Of a stretch of 64,000 nt of DNA, positions 8,870 to 16,710 are shown piece after piece. This DNA comes from Pontibacter beigongshangensis (GTDB taxonomy: Bacteria; Bacteroidota; Bacteroidia; Cytophagales; Hymenobacteraceae): contig NZ_VFSD01000005.1 in NCBI RefSeq assembly GCF_014332515.1, positions 1 through 64,000 on the forward strand. Direction: 5' to 3'. The notes beneath the pieces are model-generated. The model made no database searches, had not been told where the DNA came from, and was given only the letters and a program-made list of their open reading frames with translations. The first letter of the stretch is position 1, and each line of letters opens with the position of its first letter. The translations under genes and the position numbers were made by a program.

Positions 8870-10573
8870 TCAACGTATCTGCTCCTTCCGCTCCCTGAAA
8901 TACTTCTCCACCTCTTCCGCAGATTTGGCGTTGAAAGTCATTTCTTTGGTGAGGCCTCCCTTGCGACCCATGTATACGCCGTAGCGCATGTCGTGGTAGC
9001 CGCTGGTGTGGTGGGCATCGGGGTTTATGCTCAGTATAACGCCCTGCTCGAGCGCGTACTGCACCCAGCGCCAGTCCAGGTCGAGGCGCCAGGGGTTTGC
9101 GTTAATCTCGATGATGACTTTGTTGGCCGCGCAGGCGTCTATCACCGCTTTGTGGTTGATCGGGTAACCTTCGCGGCGCAGCAGTAGGCGGCCTGTCGGG
9201 TGGCCGAGCATGGTGGTGTAAGGGTTCTCGATGGCGGTGATGAGGCGGGCGGTGGCTTTTTGCTCGTCCATGTTCAGGCTGCTGTGGATGGAGGCCACAA
9301 TAAAGTCGAAGCTGGCCAGGATGTCCGGATCGTAGTCCAGAGAGCCGTCGCCCAGAATATCGGACTCTATGCCTTTAAATATTTTGAAAGGAGCCAGCTT
9401 TTGGTTCAGTTCGTCTATCTCCTTTTGCTGCCGCATCACATCGCCCTCGCGCAGGCCGCCGGCATAAGAGGCTGTTTTGGAGTGGTCGCAGATGCCGAGG
9501 TACTCGTAGCCGAGGTCGCGGCAGTAGGTGGCCATCTGCTCCAGGGTGTTGGCGCCGTCGGAGTAGGTGCTGTGGTTGTGCAGGATGCCTTTCAGGTCGT
9601 CAAGCTCCAGCAGGTTGGGCAGCTTGTTCTCCAGCGCCAGTTGCAGCTCGGTGGTGCCTTCGCGCAGCTCTGGCTCTACGTAGGCCATGCCGGCTGCTTT
9701 GTAAATGTCTGCCTCCGTGGCATACGCACCTCCACGGGCCAGGGTTAAGAGGCTTTTACCGTCTGCCACAACTGTGGTTATATGCGCCACCGCAGCCGAC
9801 TGCAACAGCACTTCGGCTGCAAATTTGCTTTCCGGCACGAGCTTTATCTCCGTCTCCAGGTTAGTAACAGTGTGGCTGCCGCGCCACACCAGCGGCCCCG
9901 ACTGCTGCTCCTGCTGCTGCAGTACGTCGACCTGGCTTAGTTTCTCGGCGGCGGCTGCCGGAGCGGCGGTTGCCACCACAAACTGCAGTTTTTCCACAAT
10001 CTCCAGCCGGCGGCGGATGGCCCCTACCTGCTCCACCTGCGCCTCCGGCAGGGCTTCACGGATTGCCTGCAACAGCTCCGTGGCGCCCGGTTCGGCTTCG
10101 GCATAGAGCATTTTGCCCCGGTTCTGCTGGGTAAAGAGCACTGCCTGCCGGATGTTCTCCTGCGTTTTGGCTCCGAAGCCTTTAATTTTGCTCAGCTTGT
10201 CCTGCTCGCATGCCTCCAGCAGTTCCTCCACGGTTTCGGTGCCCAGCTCTTTCCAGATGACCCGCACTTTTTTGGGGCCGATGCCTTTTATCCGCAGCAT
10301 CTCCACCACACCGGGCGGTGTAGCGGTCAGCATCTGGTCGAGCTCGGCAAAGGAGCCCGTTTCGTTCAACTCCACTATTTTGGCGGCTATACCTTTGCCT
10401 ACACCGTTTATGCTCTCCAGCTCTGCCTGGCGCTTGCCTTCCAGGGGCTCTTCCACCAGTTCGAGCGCTGCCACAGCATTGCCATAGGATCTGATTTTAA
10501 ACGGGTTCTCGTCGTGCAGCTCCATGAGCTCAGCCGTGAGCTTAAAGAGTCTTATGATCTTCTTGTTTTCCAA
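8870..10573 (-). CDS. PolX-like PHP-domain protein with degenerate polymerase site
   Basis: 567 residues with the architecture of bacterial family X DNA polymerase. Three helix-hairpin-helix segments lie in the first third (INGVGKGIAAKI, IKGIGPKKVRVI, IKGFGAKTQENI). A nucleotidyltransferase-like middle follows, then a C-terminal PHP phosphoesterase (LHNHSTYSDG, CDHSKTA, GHPTGR). The metal-binding aspartates of the polymerase palm seem lost: the usual ETVGDxD reads EIVEKLQ, and the third site reads EIKLVPES. It is therefore probably a nuclease or phosphatase rather than a polymerase. A TTG start at 10573 is chosen: a TATCTTTG promoter element at 10597-10604 excludes the longer frame. Possibly in DNA repair. 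Confidence 0.85.
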   Translation of the reverse strand: MENKKIIRLFKLTAELMELHDENPFKIRSYGNAVAALELVEEPLEGKRQAELESINGVGKGIAAKIVELNETGSFAELDQMLTATPPGVVEMLRIKGIGPKKVRVIWKELGTETVEELLEACEQDKLSKIKGFGAKTQENIRQAVLFTQQNRGKMLYAEAEPGATELLQAIREALPEAQVEQVGAIRRRLEIVEKLQFVVATAAPAAAAEKLSQVDVLQQQEQQSGPLVWRGSHTVTNLETEIKLVPESKFAAEVLLQSAAVAHITTVVADGKSLLTLARGGAYATEADIYKAAGMAYVEPELREGTTELQLALENKLPNLLELDDLKGILHNHSTYSDGANTLEQMATYCRDLGYEYLGICDHSKTASYAGGLREGDVMRQQKEIDELNQKLAPFKIFKGIESDILGDGSLDYDPDILASFDFIVASIHSSLNMDEQKATARLITAIENPYTTMLGHPTGRLLLRREGYPINHKAVIDACAANKVIIEINANPWRLDLDWRWVQYALEQGVILSINPDAHHTSGYHDMRYGVYMGRKGGLTKEMTFNAKSAEEVEKYFRERKEQIR

Positions 10574-10596
10574 AGTGCGGGTTTTGGTTGTTAGCA

Positions 10597-10604
10597 CAAA
10601 GATA
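10597..10604 (-). promoter_or_regulatory. -7 element of the polX-like gene
   Basis: TATCTTTG on the minus strand fits TAnnTTTG. A start 7 bases downstream falls at about 10590, just upstream of the TTG codon at 10573; the in-frame GTG overlaps the element itself. Confidence 0.55.
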
Positions 10605-10724
10605 ACAAAAGCCCCCGTACCAGCCAGAAGGTGGACGTCAAAAGGAGCCACCGATTGTTTCTACTCGGAGAGAGATAATTTGCCAGAATCAGAATAGTAG
10701 CATGCTCAGATAAGGTTAAATCTG

Positions 10725-10769
10725 AATTATTGTAATGAAAAGGGACCTCCGGAGGCTTTGCTGCTGCTA
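10725..10769 (-). repeat. dispersed repeat family A, copy 5
   Basis: Reverse orientation with core CCTCCGGAGG and tail triplet ACA (unique in the window). Confidence 0.8.
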
Positions 10770-10967
10770 CTGAAAAGGATACAATTGGCAGGACTGTTCT
10801 GTCTAAATCAGGATTTGCAGGATGTAAGGACATACAGGATATTCTACTACCCAGAGGCAGTTGCCGCTCGCCCACAAGCTCCTTGACAGATGGGCAAGAG
10901 TAGGACAAAAAAATTAGGTGGAGAGAACAGCAACCAACAGTTTAACAACCAGCAATACGTAACCAGC

Positions 10968-11010
10968 AATTATTTGAATAAAAACAGCCCTCCAGAGGTT
11001 ACTGCTGCAG
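10968..11010 (-). repeat. dispersed repeat family A, copy 6
   Basis: Reverse orientation, core CCTCTGGAGG, tail TTTTTATT-CAA-ATAATT. Confidence 0.8.
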
Positions 11011-11123
11011 GTTTAACACTGTACCCGTCTTTATAATACGAGAGCACCAATCGGTAAGGCAATAATAAAAAAATCAGCTACAAAATGCCTCGGGTGCTGC
11101 TCTGGAAACAGATTTGTCAACAT

Positions 11124-11162
11124 ATCTAATTTTGAATTTCTAATTTTTAATCCGGCGAAGCT
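11124..11162 (-). repeat. family D repeat
   Basis: On the minus strand: GCTTCGCC followed by an A/T-rich TTAAAAATTAGAAATT tract. It lies in a promoter region rather than at a gene end. Confidence 0.55.
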
Positions 11163-11233
11163 CCATACTTGATAGATGAATTGCTATATTAGCCTGAACA
11201 AATGCCCTACCACTGGGCCTATCGCCGTCTGCT

Positions 11234-11638
11234 ATGAAAAACGTATTGTTGCTAAGCCTCTTGTGCCTCGCCCTGTTAGCCAACACCTGTCGTACAGAGA
11301 AACTGGAGCGGGAGCTGCTGCAGGTTACCTGGCTCCACTCTTTCGAGGAGGACGAAGGCGACACGCTGGTATACAGGCCCAATACATTTGATTTTCCGCC
11401 CTCCCGGGGCAGAACAGGCTTCGCGATAGAAGACAATGGCGTGTTTAAGGAATACCTGATCGCACCCACCGATGGGCTGGAGGAGCATGTCGGGCAATGG
11501 ACACACGGCGGTAACAAAGAGCTGCACATCCGCTTCAGAGAAGAAAAACCCGCCCTACAGGATTACAGCCTGGAAATTGTCTCGATCAGGGATAAGGTGC
11601 TGAAGGTAAAAAAGATTCCGCTTACCACGGCCGAATAA
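11234..11638 (+). CDS. small secreted hypothetical protein
   Basis: 134 residues with an N-terminal signal peptide (MKNVLLLSLLCLALLANTC); the Cys could be lipidated but the lipobox is poor. The rest alternates polar and aromatic residues (LLQVTWLHSFEED, KELHIRFREE, LKVKKI), suggesting a small beta-barrel such as the lipocalin-like proteins common in this phylum. That assignment is a guess. Single gene, no obvious operon partner. Confidence 0.6.
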   Translation: MKNVLLLSLLCLALLANTCRTEKLERELLQVTWLHSFEEDEGDTLVYRPNTFDFPPSRGRTGFAIEDNGVFKEYLIAPTDGLEEHVGQWTHGGNKELHIRFREEKPALQDYSLEIVSIRDKVLKVKKIPLTTAE

Positions 11639-11810
11639 TCCTTGTTTCAGGCTGGAGGCCGGTTGTGATGCAGCCGGGCAAAAGCGAACCTTTGTGCCGC
11701 TTTCCTTCTCATAATATGACAAACATCCGAAATATTATGATTCGGACAACAGGATGCAGCTTAATTTACGTACTGGATAATTCATACATACTATTTTCGT
11801 TTTAAATTAA

Positions 11811-12215
11811 ATGCAATACTGGTTAGTAAAATCAGAGCCTGACACATATTCGTGGGGAGATCTGGTAAAAGATGGCCGAACCAGCTGGGACGGTGTACGC
11901 AACTTTCAGGCCCGCAACAACCTGCAGAAGATGGAGCCGGGAGACCTGGTGCTTTTTTATCACAGCGTATCGGAGAAGGCTGTAGTCGGCATTGCCAAAG
12001 TAGACCGCCCGGCTTACCCGGACCCAACCGCCGACGACCCAAAATGGATGGCCGTAGACCTGGTGCCCGAACGTGGTTTTAAAGCCCCCGTAACACTGGA
12101 ACAAATAAAGAAAGATGCCAGGCTGGAGCAAATCGGCCTGCTCCGGCAGTCGCGCCTGTCGGTAATGCCCCTGAGCCCGGAAGAGTTTGATGTGCTGCTG
12201 TCGTTAGGAAATTAG
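11811..12215 (+). CDS. EVE domain-containing protein
   Basis: 134 residues, a single EVE domain of the PUA-like fold (human THYN1 family). Typical signatures are visible: MQYWLVKSEPDTYSW at the N-terminus, WDGVRNFQARNN, GDLVLFYHS and VGIAKV. EVE domains bind modified bases in DNA or RNA and are often linked to modification-dependent restriction, but this stand-alone housekeeping-like form is widespread and its substrate is not known. Start ATG at 11811 matches the family N-terminus exactly. Confidence 0.93.
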   Translation: MQYWLVKSEPDTYSWGDLVKDGRTSWDGVRNFQARNNLQKMEPGDLVLFYHSVSEKAVVGIAKVDRPAYPDPTADDPKWMAVDLVPERGFKAPVTLEQIKKDARLEQIGLLRQSRLSVMPLSPEEFDVLLSLGN

Positions 12216-12366
12216 CGGCCCTGTAGCGGCACCAGCCCCTGCCGGCACTCTCTTTCGCCAGCCTCCTAACACAGGTGTGAACCTGATGGTACCCCTGATG
12301 TTCTTACTACAGCCACATCGGGGTAATTGCATGGTATGTATGGTATCTACCAAGAGAGATTTTCTT

Positions 12367-13881
12367 ATGACCGGAATACGTATACTGCTGTTTCTTTTTT
12401 TTATACTGGCTGCCCCTCCCCTACTCGCACAGGAAAAGGAGGAGGAGGAGGGCCCGATGCAGCCCGTGCGCCTGGAAATAGAGTACGGCTCCGATAACAT
12501 GGAGTTTGAGCTCTTTCCGCTGGCCGACAGCAGCCTGCTGCTCTACAGCAAAAAAACAGACCTCTGGAACAGGAAAGCCACCCATACTTTTGAGCGGCTC
12601 AACGCAAAGCTCGACAGGGTCTGGAGCTGCACCCACGACCTGACACCTGAAGACCAGTACATCCTGAGCTACAGCGAAGGTATTTACCTGTATATGGTCT
12701 TTGCCGGCACAAACGATCAAAAGTATAAGTTCCTGAGATTAAACTCCCTGACCGGAGATGCCATTGCCACCACCCACACCCTGGAGCCTATCCGGAACCT
12801 ATTTCAGTTTAGCGTGCTGCACGGCCGCTACTTTCTGATAGGCACCAGCAAAAGAGACTTTAAGCCGCTGCTGCTCTACGTGGACCCTGCGCCCAACCTG
12901 GTGAAGCTCCTGCCGGCCACCTACGGCGACGAATCTACCTTCTCGGACCTGCAGCCGGTACCGCAGCACCAGCGCATGGATGTGGTGCTCACAGAATCTA
13001 ACAATAAGATTTCGCGCCTGCAGGTAAAGAGCTTTAACGTGCAGGGTGAACTCATCAGCAACCACTTTATTCTGCAGCAAGACAACAAAAACCTGCTCAC
13101 CGCCGAAGTCACCCCTGTCGATACGCTTTCCAGGCTGCTCATCGGCTCGTACAGCACCTCCGGCTTTCAGCTCAGCAACGGATTTTTCACCTCTCCGGTG
13201 GCCTCGCAGGTAGTAAACGGGGAGTTCTACAGCTTTGTCCAGCTTAAAAACTTTTTTAAGTTTATGTCGCCACGCCGCGAAGAGCGCACCCGCCGGCGCG
13301 AAAGAAATAGAATAGAGGCCGGAAAACAACCTGCTAACCGCTACCGCATGCTGCTCCACGACCTCATACCAACCACCGAGGGCTATATGCTGGCGGCAGA
13401 GATCTACTACCCGCAAAGGCGCCGAAGCTCCAGCTACCTGGACCCGAGCCTCTATGGCGCACAATTTTTCCGGCACACTATGCGCGAAAACGAAGAGTAC
13501 AAAAGAACGCATGCCGTAGTGTTGGGTTTCGACAAGAACGGGGTGCTGCTTTGGGACAATATATTCCTGCTCAAAAACCTGGTTTCTGCCAATCTTACAC
13601 CTGCGGTAGAAATAGTCTACGCCCCTGACGGAAGAATAATAATGGTGTATCCGGACGAACAAGAAATCGCTTACCAGATCATGACACCTGAAAAATTCTC
13701 AGACGAGGTAAACAAGCTGGACATTCTCACCTACCACGAAAAGGAAAAAGTGCTGACCACAGAGCAACTAGGCATTATTCCCTGGCACGATGGCAATTTT
13801 GTAGCCTTTGGGTTCCAGCACATCAGGCGCATAAGCGGCGAATCGCAGCACGTGTATTTCATAAATAAAATTGCCTTCTGA
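12367..13881 (+). CDS. secreted hypothetical protein
   Basis: 504 residues; I do not recognise the family. Residues 1-22 form a signal peptide (LLFLFFILAAPPLLAQ), which is why the ATG at 12367 is preferred over the in-frame ATG at 12277. After an acidic stretch (EKEEEEG) the mature protein has repeated strand patterns such as RLEIEYGSDNMEFELF and SLLLYSKK, and a basic patch near residues 310-330 (PRREERTRRRERNR) that may mark a domain boundary. It is probably a periplasmic or surface beta-propeller-like protein, but no propeller motif is definite. Confidence 0.65.
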   Translation: MTGIRILLFLFFILAAPPLLAQEKEEEEGPMQPVRLEIEYGSDNMEFELFPLADSSLLLYSKKTDLWNRKATHTFERLNAKLDRVWSCTHDLTPEDQYILSYSEGIYLYMVFAGTNDQKYKFLRLNSLTGDAIATTHTLEPIRNLFQFSVLHGRYFLIGTSKRDFKPLLLYVDPAPNLVKLLPATYGDESTFSDLQPVPQHQRMDVVLTESNNKISRLQVKSFNVQGELISNHFILQQDNKNLLTAEVTPVDTLSRLLIGSYSTSGFQLSNGFFTSPVASQVVNGEFYSFVQLKNFFKFMSPRREERTRRRERNRIEAGKQPANRYRMLLHDLIPTTEGYMLAAEIYYPQRRRSSSYLDPSLYGAQFFRHTMRENEEYKRTHAVVLGFDKNGVLLWDNIFLLKNLVSANLTPAVEIVYAPDGRIIMVYPDEQEIAYQIMTPEKFSDEVNKLDILTYHEKEKVLTTEQLGIIPWHDGNFVAFGFQHIRRISGESQHVYFINKIAF

Positions 13882-13929
13882 TAGCCCTCCCCCTACCTCA
13901 CTTCTTTTTAAGCTATCACCCAGCTGTGG

Positions 13930-13980
13930 CAGCAGCAGCAGCAAAAAATGGCCTGGAGGGCTGTTTTCATTAGAATAATT
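13930..13980 (+). repeat. dispersed repeat family A, copy 7
   Basis: Full copy: AGCAGCAGCAGC lead, core GGCCTGGAGGGC, tail TTTTCATT-AGA-ATAATT. Downstream of the 12367 gene, in its sense orientation. Confidence 0.85.
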
Positions 13981-14087
13981 TGCACGATATAACCAGGCCC
14001 CGGACTTCAGAAAAATGCTCCTAACAAATCAGCAGCCTCCAGCTAAAAATCCTTTAAACAATATATCAAAGCATATTTTTCAAGATT

Positions 14088-14128
14088 TCAGATTTTGAAT
14101 TTCTAATTTTTAATTTGGCGAAGCCCCT
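14088..14128 (-). repeat. family D repeat upstream of pyrR
   Basis: Minus-strand reading GCTTCGCCAAATTAAAAATT, then AGAAATTCAAAATC. Same unit as the stop-adjacent copies after rho, thiF and the 40958 gene. Confidence 0.6.
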
Positions 14129-14176
14129 CAGGCAGATTACCTGCCCGAAAATTTTAGATTCTTTAGCTGAACTCTC

Positions 14177-14184
14177 TATATTTG
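14177..14184 (+). promoter_or_regulatory. -7 element of the pyrR-pyrB promoter
   Basis: TATATTTG, a perfect TAnnTTTG, 17 bases before the pyrR ATG. It places the longer in-frame start (14115) upstream of transcription. Confidence 0.6.
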
Positions 14185-14201
14185 CAGTTAGAACTCCGGC
14201 T

Positions 14202-14750
14202 ATGCAGAAAAGACTTATCGTTAACCACCAGCTGCTCGATATTATGGTGATGCGCCTGTGCCACCAGCTCATCGAGAACCACGGCGATTTTTCTGATTCC
14301 GTCATTATTGGTTTGCAGCCACGGGGCAGGCAGGTGGCACAACGCCTGCAGGCCAACCTGGAAACCATTCTGGGCATGCGGGTACCTACCGGCTACCTCG
14401 ACACCACCTTCCACCGCGACGATTTCAGGAGAAGAGACACGCCCCTTACCGCCAATGCCACGCACATCGACTTTCTGATTGAAGACAAGAAAGTGATACT
14501 GGCAGATGATGTGCTCTACACAGGCCGCTCGGTGCGGGCCGCCCTGGATGCCATGATCGCCTTTGGCCGCCCCGCCAATGTGGAACTGCTGGTGCTGATA
14601 GACAGGCTGCACAGCCGCCACCTGCCCATAGAACCCACTTATGTGGGCCGCAGGGTAAACTCCATTCAGTCGCAGAGAGTGCTGGTGGAGTGGCAGGGGC
14701 AGGACACGCAGGAAGATAATATCTGGTTAATTACCAAAAACGAAGAATAG
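14202..14750 (+). CDS. pyrR: PyrR bifunctional regulator / uracil phosphoribosyltransferase
   Basis: 182 residues of the type I phosphoribosyltransferase fold. The PRPP loop is visible as VILADDVLYTGRSVRAALDA, and the N-terminal MQKRLIVNHQLLDIMVMRL is typical. In Gram-positives PyrR attenuates pyr transcripts by binding UMP-dependent RNA; in Bacteroidetes its role as an RNA binder is less clear. It is followed 7 bases later by pyrB, so the two form a pyrimidine operon. The start at 14202 is fixed by the promoter element just upstream. Confidence 0.95.
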   Translation: MQKRLIVNHQLLDIMVMRLCHQLIENHGDFSDSVIIGLQPRGRQVAQRLQANLETILGMRVPTGYLDTTFHRDDFRRRDTPLTANATHIDFLIEDKKVILADDVLYTGRSVRAALDAMIAFGRPANVELLVLIDRLHSRHLPIEPTYVGRRVNSIQSQRVLVEWQGQDTQEDNIWLITKNEE

Positions 14751-14757
14751 ATTTAAC

Positions 14758-15681
14758 ATGCAAGAGCTCAGCGCGCGGCACCTGTTAGGCATCAAAGACA
14801 TTACAGCAGAAGACATTCGCCTTATTTTCGAGACAGCGGATAATTTTAAAGATGTTCTGAACCGACCCATCAAAAAAGTGCCCTCGTTGCGAGACATCAC
14901 TATTGCCAATGTCTTCTTCGAAAACTCGACCCGCACACGCCTCTCCTTTGAGCTGGCCGAGAAAAGGCTATCGGCCGACGTCATCAACTTCTCCTCCAGC
15001 GGAAGCTCCGTAAAAAAAGGCGAAACCCTGCTCGACACGGTCAACAACATACTGGCCATGAAGGTAGACATGATCGTGATGCGCCATGCCAGCCCCGGCG
15101 CGCCGCACTTCCTGTCGCGCCATATTAAGGCCAACATTATAAATGCCGGAGACGGTACCCACGAGCATCCCACCCAGGCCCTGCTCGACTCTTACTCCAT
15201 CCGCGAAAAGCTGGGTGATGTGGCAGGCAAAAAAGTGGTGATCATTGGCGACATCATGCACTCGCGGGTGGCGCTTTCCAATATTTTTGCTTTGCAGAAG
15301 CTTGGTGCTGAGGTAATGGTTTGCGGCCCGTCTACGCTGCTGCCTAAGCACATACAGTCGCTGGGGGTAAAAGTGGAGCTCGACGTGCGCAAAGCCCTTG
15401 CCTGGTGCGACGTGGCCAACGTGCTGCGCATACAGCTGGAGCGCCAGCAAATGAAATATTTCCCCTCACTCCGCGAATATTCGCTCTACTACGGCATCGA
15501 TAAAAAACTGCTCGACAGCCTCGACAAGGAAATTACCGTGATGCACCCAGGCCCGATAAACCGGGGCGTAGAGCTAAGCAGCGATGCCGCCGACTCACAC
15601 CATTCCATCATTCTGAACCAAGTAGAAAATGGCGTGGCTATCAGGATGGCGGTCCTATACCTGCTGGCTTCAAAAACATAA
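14758..15681 (+). CDS. pyrB: aspartate carbamoyltransferase catalytic subunit
   Basis: Condenses carbamoyl phosphate with aspartate, the committed step of pyrimidine synthesis, in the cytoplasm. Family signatures are present: FENSTRTRLSFE (carbamoyl phosphate binding), HPTQALLD and HPGPINRGVE. Length 307 is normal. No pyrI regulatory subunit adjoins it, so the enzyme is probably the unregulated trimer. Co-transcribed with pyrR (7-base gap). Confidence 0.98.
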   Translation: MQELSARHLLGIKDITAEDIRLIFETADNFKDVLNRPIKKVPSLRDITIANVFFENSTRTRLSFELAEKRLSADVINFSSSGSSVKKGETLLDTVNNILAMKVDMIVMRHASPGAPHFLSRHIKANIINAGDGTHEHPTQALLDSYSIREKLGDVAGKKVVIIGDIMHSRVALSNIFALQKLGAEVMVCGPSTLLPKHIQSLGVKVELDVRKALAWCDVANVLRIQLERQQMKYFPSLREYSLYYGIDKKLLDSLDKEITVMHPGPINRGVELSSDAADSHHSIILNQVENGVAIRMAVLYLLASKT

Positions 15682-15858
15682 GCTGTTTAAGTACAGCATT
15701 ATTCCCAAAACAAAACCGCATATCCCATTTTGGGACAATTAACAAATAAAAGATGCTCTTTATGTCGAATACAGCAACATAAGAGCATTTTCTTGTTTTT
15801 GGCATCGGTATTGTCTATCTCTCATTTTTTAATGAGTTATTTCAATATCAACAAAAAC

Positions 15859-16230
15859 ATGAAAAAACATTTTACTATCCTGGCATCGGCTATCTTACTT
15901 GCCGCAACTACTCCGTCTGCTATGGCAGCTGGTTTACATGGTTCTACAGTGGCAGAAACTCCTGTAGCTGCTCTTCAGCTGAAAGAAGTAAACAGCAACT
16001 TAATTTTAGAACTGGAGCTTAATGAGAGCCAGTATGTATTGCTCAAAACGCTTTACAGTCAATATCAAAAAGAAGTGTCAGCGCTTGCAAACGCTACTCA
16101 GGAGAATGCTGAACTCGAAGGCTTAACAAACGCCTTTCTTGCCGAAGCTTCCAGAATTCTTAAACCGGAGCAGTTAGCTGGTTATGTAGGAACTACAACA
16201 GCAGAAGCTTTTCTGGCCGAGAGCAAGTAA
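15859..16230 (+). CDS. small secreted hypothetical protein
   Basis: 123 residues. Residues 1-22 are a signal peptide (FTILASAILLAATTPSAMAA). The mature part is helical and acidic with LELNESQYVLLKTLYSQY and ILKPEQLAGYVG, a pattern like small periplasmic Spy/CpxP-type or DUF-type helical proteins; I cannot assign one. The ATG at 15859 is taken because it begins MKKH and the signal peptide. A strong terminator follows. Confidence 0.65.
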   Translation: MKKHFTILASAILLAATTPSAMAAGLHGSTVAETPVAALQLKEVNSNLILELELNESQYVLLKTLYSQYQKEVSALANATQENAELEGLTNAFLAEASRILKPEQLAGYVGTTTAEAFLAESK

Positions 16231-16251
16231 AGTTTAAAAATAAACACATAA

Positions 16252-16286
16252 ACAGGCCCGCCTCCTATCCGGAGTGCGGGCCTGTC
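16252..16286 (+). terminator. terminator of the 15859 gene
   Basis: ACAGGCCCGC ... GCGGGCCTGT, a 10-bp stem with a 14-base loop, followed by CTGTTT. Confidence 0.8.
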
Positions 16287-16340
16287 TGTTTACCAGCGTT
16301 TCTGTACCAGCCCCTGCTGCCAGCAAAACGATCGGTACCC

Positions 16341-16387
16341 AATTATGCTAATGTTTTAGGCCCTCCGGAGCTCTTTAGAGCTGCTGC
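16341..16387 (-). repeat. dispersed repeat family A, copy 8
   Basis: Reverse orientation, core CTCCGGAG, tail triplet AGC. Sense with the OmpA gene whose 3' end it follows. Confidence 0.8.
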
Positions 16388-16654
16388 TTTTAGATACCAG
16401 ATGTTAAATGCTAAACTTGTTCTCTGAATCAGGACTTAGCTTTACTAATGTTTAAAAGATTATGGTGCTACATGCCTGCTTCGGCAGGTCATTTTCAAAT
16501 CAGGCATTCGGCAAATGAAAATCGCTACTGCAGTTCTAGCGCTCCCCCAATTTGGCTTTTAGAAATGTTTGATGCTTAAGAAGCAGCAAGCATAGCTGCC
16601 ATCATTTCTAATTTTGAATTTGCCAAGGCACTAGGTTTACAGCCAAAACCACAT

Positions 16655-16690
16655 AAAAAAGGGGCTGCAGAAATCTGCAGCCCCTTTTTG
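16655..16690 (-). terminator. bidirectional terminator of the OmpA/TSP3 gene
   Basis: GGGGCTGCAG-AAAT-CTGCAGCCCC, a perfect 10-bp stem with A-run and T-run flanks, 24 bases past the stop of the minus-strand gene. Confidence 0.9.
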
Positions 16691-16710
16691 GCTTTATAAG
16701 TTGTTAATGT

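Larger units (their letters stand above)
10574..11233. other. divergent intergenic region, polX-like / 11234 gene
   Basis: No gene seen. It holds the polX-like promoter, family A copies 5 and 6, part of a family G repeat (CTGTCTAAATCAGGATTTGC, about 10798) and a family D repeat at 11124-11162. Confidence 0.6.
16231..16710. other. convergent intergenic region
   Basis: No gene. It holds two strong hairpin terminators, family A copy 8, a family G-like stretch (CTCTGAATCAGGACTTAGC, about 16423) and a partial family D repeat at 16603-16632. Confidence 0.6.

Noticed and set aside
14115..14201. Longer N-terminus for PyrR
   Set aside because: Lies upstream of the promoter -7 element and does not match the family.
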